Under the pieces are notes generated by a model. That model searched no databases. It was not told the DNA's origin and saw only the letters and a program-made list of their open reading frames with translations. From assembly GCF_028368935.1 (NCBI RefSeq), contig NZ_JAQNDK010000003.1, positions 496,001 to 560,000 on the forward strand: 64,000 nucleotides of DNA, read 5' to 3'. Positions 27,376 to 35,944 of this stretch are shown piece by piece. Origin of the DNA: Sorangium aterium (GTDB lineage: Bacteria > Myxococcota_A > Polyangia > Polyangiales > Polyangiaceae). The position numbers and the translations under genes are program-made. How positions within the stretch are numbered: position 1 is the stretch's first letter; every line of letters begins with the position of its first letter.

Positions 27376-29330
27376 CGTGCGAGCGGCAGGTGAGCGGCGG
27401 CGAGACGTTCTCGGTGGAGACGAAACATGACTTGATGGGCAATGTCATCGAGCGAAAGACCTCCCGCGGACACCACCAGACCTGGGTGCGCGACGTCGCT
27501 GGCCGCGCGCTGCGGGTGACGCTCGACGGCAACGAGCAGCTCGGCGTCGTCCGCGACGCGCTCGGGCGAGAGACCGCTCGCTATTTGCCCGGCGGCGGGC
27601 GTGTTCCGCGCGGGCAGGTGCTGGCGCGCACCGACGTCCACGGGCAGGGCGAGCACTTCCGGTACGACGCGGAGGGCAACGTGCGAGAGCTCGGCCCCGG
27701 CGCGCCGGAGCGCGAGTACGGGCGTGGCAACGTGCTGCTCCGGCGCGGCCCCGTGTCCTATGTGTGGGACGGCGACGGGAGGCTGATCAAGCGCCGCGTG
27801 GTCATGCCGAGCGGTCAGGAAGCCACGACGAGCTACGAGTGGAACGGCGCGGGTCTCCTGAGCGCGGTGGTGCGCCCCGACGGCGTCCGGATCGAGCATG
27901 TCTACGATCCCTTTGCCCGACGCCTCGAGAAGCGCGTGGTCAGGCGAGACGAAGGCGGGCGGATGGATACGCTGTCCACGACGCGCTTCGTCTGGGATGG
28001 GGACACGCTCGTTCATGAGATCAAGCGCGAGTGGGGCCCGGAGGGCGATCGGGTCACCCAGGAGAGAACGTACTGCACCGACGAGGAGACGTCGGCGCCG
28101 TGGGCGCAGAAGGACGCCAGGAGCGGCGAAGGCGACGCCGTGTCGACCGAGTGGTACTATTACCTGAACGACCCTGTCGGCAGACCAGAACGCCTGCTCG
28201 ACGCCGCCGGGAATGTCGCCTGCGAGCTCGACCGCACGGTGTGGGGCGCCGCGCGCCCGCGGGAAGGCGCGCGCACGGAGACGCCGCTGCGGTTCCTCGG
28301 GCAGTACTACGACGACGAGACGGGGCTCGCGTACAACCGCTATCGCTACTACGACCCCGCGGTAGGACGGTACATCAGCGTCGACCCGGTCGGGCTGCTC
28401 GGCGGGCAGAACGGGTTCTCCTATGCGGGGAATCGGCCCACGAAGATGGTGGACCCGACGGGGTTGATGTTCTCGACCACCACGGGACGGCAGGACGCGA
28501 ACGGCAATCCGCGGCCTGACATCCAGGGGAAGAGCTCGACCGTCCAGAGCGACGACGACCTCGACCCGGCGCTGAAGGACGCGGTATCGAACGCCCGCGA
28601 GAAATTCAGGGACCCTGACAAGCCGGAAAGCGATCCTCGAAACCTGGACGCCGGCGGCAAGGTCAAGCCGAACCCGTCCAGCAAGGCGGTCAGGTGCGCC
28701 GAGATCGACGGGTTGAACCAGCAGGCAAAGGACATCCGGCAGCGCCTTGGCAAAGATGCGAACGGCAGGGATTGCGAGAAGTGGGCGAAGATGTCCGAGG
28801 CCGAGCGAAATGCCCGGATCCGGAACGAGCTGCGTGAGGAATACCGCCGCGGCGCGAAGATTGAGGCACATTCGAACAAACAGAAACCCAAGGCATCGTC
28901 GGAGAAGCCTTGCCCGTTCTGCGCGCAGGTCTTCCGTGAGCTGGGCATCCACCCGGAGAATATCAATGCTGACCCGAATAAGGATGTGTCCGACGAGGCC
29001 AAGAAGAGAGCTGGGCTCACTGCGGATGATGCCAAGGGCGGTGTCATATACAATGGGAAAACGTGGGATCACAAGAAAGATGGCGTCTACGAGCCGGACA
29101 GGAACGATCCGGGGAAGAACGTGGCGCGGGAGAATCCATCCGCGACCAATGTCGTCCCCAAGCTGAACCCGGACGGCTCGCAGCAGAAGAACTCGCGCGA
29201 TCCGAACGCATTCCTGGACGAGCACGGCAATTACAGGCGACCGGACAAGCCGCCGCCGCCGCCGGATCCGAAGTTCGCACCGCCTGAGGACGTCAGCACC
29301 GATCCGACCCGAAACCGGAAGAAAAAATGA
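27372..29330 (+). CDS. Rhs protein, C-terminal part with predicted deaminase toxin
   Basis: This 652-aa frame continues the Rhs cage (YDPFARRLEKRVV, LRFLGQYYDDETGLAYNRYRYYDP) up to the core boundary YAGNRPTKMVDPTGL near residue 360. A unique tip of about 290 residues follows. Within it C442-A-E444 and P513-C514-P-F-C517 match the zinc site of cytidine-deaminase-fold toxins of the YwqJ type (C-A-E plus P-C-x-x-C), predicting a nucleic-acid or nucleotide deaminase. It would be the cargo delivered by the adjacent VgrG. The frame opens at GTG 27372, overlapping the upstream TGA, but a TAG (27369-27371) also blocks read-through in its own frame. It overlaps the next gene by ATGA. Confidence 0.8.
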   Translation: MTCERQVSGGETFSVETKHDLMGNVIERKTSRGHHQTWVRDVAGRALRVTLDGNEQLGVVRDALGRETARYLPGGGRVPRGQVLARTDVHGQGEHFRYDAEGNVRELGPGAPEREYGRGNVLLRRGPVSYVWDGDGRLIKRRVVMPSGQEATTSYEWNGAGLLSAVVRPDGVRIEHVYDPFARRLEKRVVRRDEGGRMDTLSTTRFVWDGDTLVHEIKREWGPEGDRVTQERTYCTDEETSAPWAQKDARSGEGDAVSTEWYYYLNDPVGRPERLLDAAGNVACELDRTVWGAARPREGARTETPLRFLGQYYDDETGLAYNRYRYYDPAVGRYISVDPVGLLGGQNGFSYAGNRPTKMVDPTGLMFSTTTGRQDANGNPRPDIQGKSSTVQSDDDLDPALKDAVSNAREKFRDPDKPESDPRNLDAGGKVKPNPSSKAVRCAEIDGLNQQAKDIRQRLGKDANGRDCEKWAKMSEAERNARIRNELREEYRRGAKIEAHSNKQKPKASSEKPCPFCAQVFRELGIHPENINADPNKDVSDEAKKRAGLTADDAKGGVIYNGKTWDHKKDGVYEPDRNDPGKNVARENPSATNVVPKLNPDGSQQKNSRDPNAFLDEHGNYRRPDKPPPPPDPKFAPPEDVSTDPTRNRKKK

Positions 29331-32299
29331 CAGGCATCGGCGAAGAGGCTGCGTTTTCAGGTTTGCTCACCGGGCTAGAGCGCGCGCCGGACGCGGTCTG
29401 GCACGTCACGCGGGCCCTTCTCGCCTCTCCGGCGGTCGCGGCCTGGCTCCACGGCGAGCCGCGTCCTCACGCCTCGCCCGAACAGGGCCCGTGGTCAGCG
29501 CTGGAAGAGCTCTGGGTGAGCTCCCGCCCAGGCGAGCGGGCCTTGCTCAGGGCTTCTGCGTGCTCAGGCACGAGCGCTCTGCTCGGCGCGTTCTGTCTTC
29601 ATCTCACGCGGAGAGGGCTGGCCCGCGTGGCGTTCATCCCGATCTCGGTCCACAGCGGCATGGCGGATCCCTCGATATGGGTCGCCGCGCTGCATGCGCG
29701 GCTCCGAGCATTGACCTCCAGAAAGGCATCCGAGCGCGCGCTCACTCCTCGCGTGGCAGATGACATCCGACCGATCCTCGACGGTGACGAGAACCCCGAG
29801 GTGCCGCTGCTGATCGTCCTCGACGGTGCCCACGAGAACGACGACCCGGCGGTATGGTCGCGCATCGGATGGTCAGCCGGGCTGCCCGGGAACGTCCGCG
29901 TGTGGGTGTCTGCGGACAACGACCCCGGTGTCACGGCCGCCCGATGGGGTGAGGCCCTTCATTGGTTGAACGATTGGTCTGATGTCGTCCTGGAGATGCC
30001 GTCGGAGCGCTCCGTCGCGGCGTTGCCCGGTGACGTCGACGCGGATACCGTGTGCGTCTTGAGCGCTGCCAGCGGGCCGATAGCGGAGGCAGAGCTGGTC
30101 CAGATCGTGGGCGGCGATCAGGCCGAGACCCGAGTGTCTGCCACGTTGCGGAAGCTCGAGCCATGGCTCTGTCACACAACCCATGGCGCCGCGTTCCTGC
30201 ATCGACGTCTCGGGAAAGATCTCGCTCTGCGCTTGAGCCATCTGGGCGATGCCCGTGGTCAGGCGCTCTTGACCGCACATGTCCGGGCGACTCTCGATAG
30301 CTACTCCGAAGGGAGCATCGCCCCTGTCGCTCGATCGGAATACGTCATTCGATACGGGGCGATGCACTTCCTGCGACACGATGCCACGGCGGAAGAGCTC
30401 GATCGCGTGATCGCCGAGCCGATGCGCGCCGCCTGGGAACCCCTGGATGGCGGTGCGTTCGGCTTTCGTGCGCTCGTCGTCGCCGCGTGGCGGCGAAGCC
30501 ACGCAGCGTTCGGCGAAGCGACGTCGGAAGCCTCGCGCGGCCGTTGCATGGTGCAGGCGCTGCGGTTGCGAACTATCTTCGAGCAGCTCATCACTTCGTT
30601 CGTGCACGCTCTCCCGGACGTGGTTGGCGGTGCCATCCACGAGGGGATCTTTCGACCGGGCGCAGGCATCGAACTCGCCAGGCCGCTGAGCGAGAAAGAC
30701 AGGCTGCGGCTGTGGAGGGCGGTCCGGCCCGCCGTGTCCGAGGCGGATGTGGTATGGCCAACACCATTTCTGCACGAAGCAGAACGCGCCGTCGCAGGGA
30801 TCGAGGCCGCCGGCGCGACCGAGACCCCCTCGGCATACGCGCGAGACCGCAGAGGCTTCGTATTGCGCGAGTTGAAATGGCGTCGTGTCGTGAAAGCGCT
30901 CGTGATCGGCGCGCTCCGGCGTATCGCCGAGCGGTTGCGCTTCCCCGCGCGGGAGGAGGTTCTGCTGCTGGCGGCCAGGCGCCTCGCCGGGATCCATCCA
31001 GAGCGCCGTGCGTTCTGGGCTGCCCTGCTGGCGCCGCTCTACCCCGAGGAGCGCCGCGCTGAGCGACTCGAAGACGTGGACGCGCAAATCTCCGTCTTAC
31101 CGGAGCTCGGAGATCGCCTTGAAGTGTTGACGGAGCGGCTCCTGGGGACCTCGGCGGGAGCGAGCGCGATCGTTCAACGAGCCATGGGATGGCTGCTGTC
31201 CTCCGAACGGTTTCCGCTCACGGCGCAGCGCTTTCTCTTTCATATTCCCGAGAGTGAATGGAACCGATGTGTTCCCGACGAGGCCCGAGCGCTCGTCCGT
31301 CGCTGGCAAGGCGAATCGCGAGGATCCGCGGATTCGCTCGGGCCGCTCCGCTGCGGGCAGCTGCCTCCGTGGCTCGCGGCCGAGGTGCAGGATGCTCCCC
31401 TCGCGGAGGTGAAAGAGCGGACGGACGTCTCCGACCGCAACTACGTCGCCTCCGAGCTCGTCTCCTTCGTCACGGCGGACGTCCGCGCGGAGCTGGCACG
31501 CATGTTCTTCTCGGAGCCGCCAGAGGCCTTTCGCGGCGAGGGCCGCGCCATCGAGAACTGGGCGGAATCGGCGACGCTGGAGGAGCTCCGTTACATTCAC
31601 CAGAAGGTGTTGCCGTGCATGGGCTCTCAGATTGACGACGCGCTCGCGGCGCTCTCTCTCCGTGCAGTGGAGCTCGGCGACAGAGACCTTGCGACCAGCT
31701 TTTGTGCCGCGATGGAACGGGACGACGACCGGCATCAGGCCGAGCTGGAGATCGCGCTCGCTCTGGGCTCGTTTTCCGACGTGGAGCGCCTCGTGCGTCC
31801 GGACCTGGAGGACGAGGAAGCGTCTGGAATGCTCGAGATGGTAGGGAAGGCGCTGAAGAGCGAGGAGCACGCGGCTCGCTTCGCGGAGCTCGTGCGCGGC
31901 GCTGCTCGAGCATCGAACAGGCTGTCTGCGTGGGCGACCGTGTTCCCGTCGCTCTCCCCGGAAGCGAGGGAGAGCTTGTCCGCCGTCGTCGCCGACACGG
32001 TGAAAGAGGCGCTCCGCGAGCCCCCCGAGGAGTCCGACGGCTCGCTCTGCCGCATGTTCCCGTGGATGTCAGAAGAGAGCCTGTGCGACGTATGGCGAGA
32101 GCGCGCCTCACCCGACGCGTGGCGCCCCACGATCGCCGAGATCACGCCTCTCTTCACGTACGATCGACGTTATGACAACGGCTCGTGCCTGGACACGCTC
32201 CTCCTGCGTCTGGGAGGTGAAGCCGCCCTCGTGGCCTGGGCCAGGACGCTCGCCGAGGTCGACGACTGGTTCTCGGAGATCGGGCCCGGGTCGGAGTGA
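29327..32299 (+). CDS. STAND-like large protein with degenerate P-loop, coupled to the Rhs toxin
   Basis: ATG at 29327 overlaps the Rhs stop by four bases, so both are co-translated. The 990-aa product resembles a STAND/AAA NTPase in layout: a short N-terminal region, a core with Walker-B-like VPLLIVLDGAHEND at about 159-172, then a long all-helical part like HEAT/TPR solenoids. The Walker A position (ACSGTSALLGAF, residues 76-90) lacks the GK[ST] residues, so ATP hydrolysis is doubtful. Because of its place directly after a toxin gene it is the candidate immunity protein, although its size is extreme for that role. An accessory or defence function is possible. The exact family is not recognised. 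Confidence 0.7.
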   Translation: MTGIGEEAAFSGLLTGLERAPDAVWHVTRALLASPAVAAWLHGEPRPHASPEQGPWSALEELWVSSRPGERALLRASACSGTSALLGAFCLHLTRRGLARVAFIPISVHSGMADPSIWVAALHARLRALTSRKASERALTPRVADDIRPILDGDENPEVPLLIVLDGAHENDDPAVWSRIGWSAGLPGNVRVWVSADNDPGVTAARWGEALHWLNDWSDVVLEMPSERSVAALPGDVDADTVCVLSAASGPIAEAELVQIVGGDQAETRVSATLRKLEPWLCHTTHGAAFLHRRLGKDLALRLSHLGDARGQALLTAHVRATLDSYSEGSIAPVARSEYVIRYGAMHFLRHDATAEELDRVIAEPMRAAWEPLDGGAFGFRALVVAAWRRSHAAFGEATSEASRGRCMVQALRLRTIFEQLITSFVHALPDVVGGAIHEGIFRPGAGIELARPLSEKDRLRLWRAVRPAVSEADVVWPTPFLHEAERAVAGIEAAGATETPSAYARDRRGFVLRELKWRRVVKALVIGALRRIAERLRFPAREEVLLLAARRLAGIHPERRAFWAALLAPLYPEERRAERLEDVDAQISVLPELGDRLEVLTERLLGTSAGASAIVQRAMGWLLSSERFPLTAQRFLFHIPESEWNRCVPDEARALVRRWQGESRGSADSLGPLRCGQLPPWLAAEVQDAPLAEVKERTDVSDRNYVASELVSFVTADVRAELARMFFSEPPEAFRGEGRAIENWAESATLEELRYIHQKVLPCMGSQIDDALAALSLRAVELGDRDLATSFCAAMERDDDRHQAELEIALALGSFSDVERLVRPDLEDEEASGMLEMVGKALKSEEHAARFAELVRGAARASNRLSAWATVFPSLSPEARESLSAVVADTVKEALREPPEESDGSLCRMFPWMSEESLCDVWRERASPDAWRPTIAEITPLFTYDRRYDNGSCLDTLLLRLGGEAALVAWARTLAEVDDWFSEIGPGSE

Positions 32300-32311
32300 T
32301 CGCGCGGGCCC

Positions 32312-32333
32312 GCGGCGATGTGGCCATCGCCGC
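32312..32333. terminator. Bidirectional hairpin between convergent genes
   Basis: A perfect 9-bp stem, GCGGCGATG (32312-32320) with loop TGGC and CATCGCCGC (32325-32333), lies in the 47 bases between the STAND-like gene and the convergent GH43 gene. No T-tract follows, which is common in GC-rich bacteria. Confidence 0.55.
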
Positions 32334-32346
32334 CTGGGTTACCGAT

Positions 32347-34092
32347 TCAGCTCGTCACTCCCGGACGACGCCCCCTCCGGCCGCGCTGCCGGAGCCCCAG
32401 GGACGCCGCGAGCAGCGCCGTCAGCGCGAGGGCACCCCCGGACGGCGCGCGGCTCGCCGAGCGGCAGCTACAACCAGCCGGCTCGCCCGACTCCTCGCCG
32501 GAGGTGCCCCCCGACGACGCCTGGGCGGCTGACGTTGAGCTGGGGGACCCTCCACCCGTGGCCGTGCCCGTCGAGGGCGCTCCTCCGGAGCCGGAGCCGG
32601 AGCCGGCGCCACCGCCGCTGCTGGCGCTGACGCTGCTGACGCTGCCGTCGCCGCCGCCGCTCGTGCTTCCCCCCGTGCCACCCCCGCCGGCGCCCTCGCC
32701 CCCGACGGGCGAGAACTGCCAGAAGTTCATGTTGAAGAGGTTCGACCCGCCGCCGGTGAAGACGAGATAGAGATCGTGCACGCCTGCGGCGCCGTCGACC
32801 GCACACGACACGTCGCTCCACTTCTGCCAGCCCCCCGTCGCCCCGACCGCGCAGGTGCCCACGAGCTTGCCGTCGCGCGCATCCAGGCGGAGCTCGATGC
32901 TGCCCCCCTCCGCGCCGCTCGCGACGCGCGCGCGGAAGCTCTCCGCCCCTTCGCCGAAGTCGACCCCGCGGAGGCGCACCCAGTCTCCGTTGTTGATGAG
33001 CGAGAGGTCCATCCCGCCCTCCTCGCAGCGCTCGGTCTCGATACCGCTCTGCGCGTTGAAGGTCTCGGCCTCGACGCGCGCGTAGGGGTCGAGGTTCGCG
33101 AGCTGCTTGAGCCCGTCCGTCGTGTAGGTCACCGGCACGATCGAGCCGTCTTCCTTGTAGGTGAACGACTCGATCCCGAGGTTCCGGCGATAGCCCGGGG
33201 GCTCGCCGGCGTCGTTGGCGACGGAGCGATTGTGGTAGGCGTGGTACCAGGAGCCGCCGAACTCGAAGATTGCCGCGTGGTTGTTGTTGTTGTTGTTCTT
33301 CGGCGGCTGGGGCCCCACCGTGCCGCGGTGGGTGAAGCCGGAGGTGGGGCTCGAGCTCGTGAGGTAGTCGATCCGCATGCCGTTCGCAGGGTTCGTCGAG
33401 TACGACAGATAGTAAACGCCGTTCCGCTTGTGCATCCACGAGGCCTCGAAGAAGTACGGGACCGTGATCGTGGAGGCCGAGCCCGAGACGCTCACCATGT
33501 CGTTGTTCAGCTTGATGACGCGCGCGTTCTGCTCGCCGTTGCCGCCGAAGTAGAGGTACGCCTGGCCGTCGTCATCGATGAAGACCCCCGGATCGAAGAG
33601 CCAGATGTTCTGGCCCGAGGCGCCGGGGGTGCTCGAGGTGATCAGGGCGCTGCCCTTCGCGTCTCTGAACGGTCCGGTCGGGCTGTCGCTCTTGGCGACG
33701 CCGATACCTGATCCGTTGTTGGCGAAGTACATGTAGATGTTGCCGTTGCGCTCCACGAGCGAGGGGGCCCACGTGTTGGCCGCCCAGGAGGCGTCGCGGG
33801 GCACGCGGATCACTTCCCCGTGGTCGGTCCAGTTCTTCAGGTCGCTGCTCGAGATGGCCACGAACGAGGCCATCTTGTAGCCGTCGTCCGAGCCGTCCTG
33901 TTTGACGTTGTCGTCGTCGTTCGAGGCGTAGAGGTAGACCCGCCCGTCGTGCACCAGCGAGGCCGGATCGGCGAGGTAGCGGTGCGAGGCGATGGGGTAA
34001 TCGGCCAGCGCGGAGGGGCTCGCGACGAGCCCGACCGAGGTGAGCGCGAACCCGCAACAAGCCATTCTCGCCAATGTACGTGAGCGACGCAT
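32347..34092 (-). CDS. Secreted GH43 arabinoxylan hydrolase with CBM6 and MYXO-CTERM tail
   Basis: ATG at 34092, after AAGGTG, gives 581 aa with a clear signal peptide (MACCGFALTSVGLVASPSALA). A five-bladed GH43 domain follows, with the base Asp in RYLADPASL, the pKa-modulating Asp region LFDPGVFIDDDGQ and the acid Glu in FFEASWMHKRNGVYYLSYS. A CBM6 module comes next (RVEAETFNAQSG...LINNGDWVRL...TGGWQKW...NMNFWQF). A long Ser/Gly linker leads to a C-terminal tail, CSCRSAS...ALTALLAASLGLRQRGRRGRR, that fits the MYXO-CTERM sorting signal for surface anchoring. Substrates are likely arabinoxylan or arabinan side chains. An alternative upstream ATG at 34128 would spoil the signal. Regulation shares the operator of the importer operon. 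Confidence 0.9.
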   Translation of the reverse strand: MRRSRTLARMACCGFALTSVGLVASPSALADYPIASHRYLADPASLVHDGRVYLYASNDDDNVKQDGSDDGYKMASFVAISSSDLKNWTDHGEVIRVPRDASWAANTWAPSLVERNGNIYMYFANNGSGIGVAKSDSPTGPFRDAKGSALITSSTPGASGQNIWLFDPGVFIDDDGQAYLYFGGNGEQNARVIKLNNDMVSVSGSASTITVPYFFEASWMHKRNGVYYLSYSTNPANGMRIDYLTSSSPTSGFTHRGTVGPQPPKNNNNNNHAAIFEFGGSWYHAYHNRSVANDAGEPPGYRRNLGIESFTYKEDGSIVPVTYTTDGLKQLANLDPYARVEAETFNAQSGIETERCEEGGMDLSLINNGDWVRLRGVDFGEGAESFRARVASGAEGGSIELRLDARDGKLVGTCAVGATGGWQKWSDVSCAVDGAAGVHDLYLVFTGGGSNLFNMNFWQFSPVGGEGAGGGGTGGSTSGGGDGSVSSVSASSGGGAGSGSGSGGAPSTGTATGGGSPSSTSAAQASSGGTSGEESGEPAGCSCRSASRAPSGGALALTALLAASLGLRQRGRRGRRPGVTS

Positions 34093-34222
34093 GTTCACCT
34101 TACCTGTTGGTCCAGAGCCCTTGATCACGGCCGCTCGGGCGGCGCTTCGCCCCCGAACTGGTACAGGCGAGGTCCCGAGCGCAGGCTTCCAGGGCGAAGC
34201 GAAAGGATATCCCTGGGGGCAA

Positions 34223-34251
34223 AATGTGAACGTTCACATGGCCGATGTCAA
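34223..34251 (-). promoter_or_regulatory. Promoter with embedded operator for the GH43 gene
   Basis: On the minus strand TTGACA (34246-34251), a 17-bp spacer and CACATT (34223-34228) form a promoter. The perfect 16-bp palindrome ATGTGAACGTTCACAT (34224-34239) sits in the spacer and overlaps the -10, exactly as at 4251-4279. The predicted leader before the ATG at 34092 is about 125 bases. No regulator gene for this site is in the window. Confidence 0.78.
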
Positions 34252-34329
34252 TCAAAATCCGGCGCGCGGTGAGCCTCGGCACCTCTCGACGCCGGCGCTG
34301 AGCGGCGCCCGACTCGAGCGCGGGTGTCC

Positions 34330-35877
34330 TCAGCTCGTCGCGCTCTGGTCGATGAGCGCCTGCCACTGCGCCTTGAGCGCCGGATCGGCCTCGAGGCGCT
34401 CATGCCAGATCCTGTGCAGCGCGACCCAGCTCTGCGGGGTCAACCCATAGTGGCTCTGGATCTGCGGGATGTGATTCGGATGGTCGCGCAGGTCGGCGCA
34501 CAGGCGCGCGTACCGCGCGAGGGAGATGCGCGCCACGCGGCGCATCGTCTCGTCGTCCTCCATGCCGGCGTGCGCTTGTGCGGTGGGCTCCGCGGGCGTG
34601 GGGCTCGCGGACGGCTCGGCGGCGCTTGGCTGAAGGAAGGGCAGGGCCCAGCTCCCCGTCGGGATCTGGGGCGGTTGCGGAGCGATATCCCCCCTGGCGG
34701 GCCGCGATGGCGCGGGGGATTGGCCCGGACGAGCGAACGGCAGGGCGTTGTCGGCGGCCGGCGAGGGGGTCGGTCGCGAGAACGGCAGGGGATTGGCGGC
34801 CGGCGGCGGGGAGGCCGGGCGAGAGAAGGGCAGGGGATTGGCGGCCGGCGGCGAGGAGGCCGGGCGCGAGAAGGGCAAGGCGTTGTCGGCCGGAGGCACA
34901 GGGGCCGTTTGCGAGAAGGGCAGGGGATTGGCGGCGGGCGGCGAGGAGGCCGGGCGCGAGAAGGGCAAGGCGTTGTCGGCCGGAGGCACAGGGGCCTGTC
35001 GCGAGAAGGGCAAGGCGTTGTCAGCTGCAGGCACAGGGGCCGGTCGCGAGAAGGGCAGAGCGGCATCGAGCGGAGGCAACGGGGCCGTGCCTGAAAAGGG
35101 CAAGGCTCTGTCGGCCCCCAGCGCGCCGACCGTGCCGATGGCCGTCCTCTCCATCTCCGGGCTCTCTGCCGGTGATGCAGTCGTGCCCTCGACCGCGGGC
35201 GCGCTCGACACGTCTTGACGGAACGGCAGCGCATCCCGGCCCGGGAGAGGCGTCGTGCCGAGGAGCGTCATGCGGGCTCGCGGCGCCGTCGATGGCCGCT
35301 CCAGCCTTGGCATGGGCAGCGGCGACGGCACCGCCGGCAGCAGCGACGGCGAAGGCATGACCGGCGGCAACGGCGAAGGCACGGCCGGCGGCAACGGCGA
35401 AGGCATTGCCGGCGGCAACGGGGAAGGCTGCACGACCGCGGGCAGCGGCGCGGCGGCATTCAGCCTGGCCCAGGGAGATCGCGCAGCCCCCTCGTCGCTC
35501 ACGCCCGCGGCGGGCGGCGGCGTCGCCCCATCCAGAGGCGCCCCCTGCAGCGGGGCGATGCGCGCAGCAGGGGCCACCGGCATCGGCCCTTCCAGCTTCC
35601 TGGGCGCGCCACGCGCCTTCTCCTCGGCGCGGCGCTTCTGCGCGGCGACGAGCTCCAGGTACCGGCGGCTCGATCGCAGCTGCCCGCGCGCGGCCTGCGC
35701 GGCGAGCCTGGACATCCACCGCTCCCGCGCCGCCTCCCACGCGGCGGCCGAGAGCCCCGCTTCGGCGAGCACCTCGTCGCGCGGCAGGCCCGCCTCGAGG
35801 GCCCCGGCCACGGCGGCGAGCTCCTCGAGCCGGATCGATCGGACCTCCTCGTCGCGCTCCACCATGTCCACGAACAT
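34330..35877 (-). CDS. Pro-rich repeat protein with W-motif helical domains
   Basis: This 515-aa protein (ATG 35877; Met5 is an alternative) has structured ends and a disordered middle. The N-terminal 70 residues (LEELAAVAGALEAGLPRDEVLAEAGLSAAAWEAARERWMSRLA) and the C-terminal 75 (YARLCADLRDHPNHIPQIQSHYGLTPQSWVALHRIWHERL) share a pattern of helix, GL-x4-W and xxW. The middle has PSPLPPAV-type units and then eight copies of a 15-residue unit beginning LPFSRPAxxPPADNA. I do not know the family. A smaller relative follows upstream (35945-36397). A scaffolding role is possible. Proximity to T6SS genes and to the HEAT protein is suggestive only. Confidence 0.65.
   Translation of the reverse strand: MFVDMVERDEEVRSIRLEELAAVAGALEAGLPRDEVLAEAGLSAAAWEAARERWMSRLAAQAARGQLRSSRRYLELVAAQKRRAEEKARGAPRKLEGPMPVAPAARIAPLQGAPLDGATPPPAAGVSDEGAARSPWARLNAAAPLPAVVQPSPLPPAMPSPLPPAVPSPLPPVMPSPSLLPAVPSPLPMPRLERPSTAPRARMTLLGTTPLPGRDALPFRQDVSSAPAVEGTTASPAESPEMERTAIGTVGALGADRALPFSGTAPLPPLDAALPFSRPAPVPAADNALPFSRQAPVPPADNALPFSRPASSPPAANPLPFSQTAPVPPADNALPFSRPASSPPAANPLPFSRPASPPPAANPLPFSRPTPSPAADNALPFARPGQSPAPSRPARGDIAPQPPQIPTGSWALPFLQPSAAEPSASPTPAEPTAQAHAGMEDDETMRRVARISLARYARLCADLRDHPNHIPQIQSHYGLTPQSWVALHRIWHERLEADPALKAQWQALIDQSATS
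34735..35105. repeat. 45-bp coding minisatellite, about eight copies
   Basis: Tandem units of 45 bp encode the 15-residue motif LPFSRPAxxPPADNA or LPFSRPAxxPPAANP on the minus strand. Two 90-bp blocks near 34851 and 34941 are almost identical, showing recent slippage or recombination. Copy number is likely to vary between strains. Confidence 0.8.
35310..35435. repeat. 24-bp coding repeat (PSPLPPAV units)
   Basis: Near-identical 24-bp units, read on the minus strand as PSPLPPAM/PSPLPPAV/PSPLPPVM, occur about five times within the same Pro-rich protein, upstream (in gene sense) of the 45-bp array. Confidence 0.7.
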
Positions 35878-35944
35878 ACCCCCTCATCACCGCCGGCCGG
35901 CGCGCCGCGGCGGCCCGGCCGACGTCGCCTCGCGGCCGTCCCGG

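Noticed and set aside
27309-29225. 638-codon minus-strand frame opposite the Rhs C-terminal part
   Set aside because: The sense strand clearly encodes YD repeats and a toxin tip; the antisense product has no recognisable features.
34735-35105. Regular repeats considered as a CRISPR array
   Set aside because: Units are contiguous 45-bp coding repeats without unique spacers, and they read as LPFSRP... in frame.
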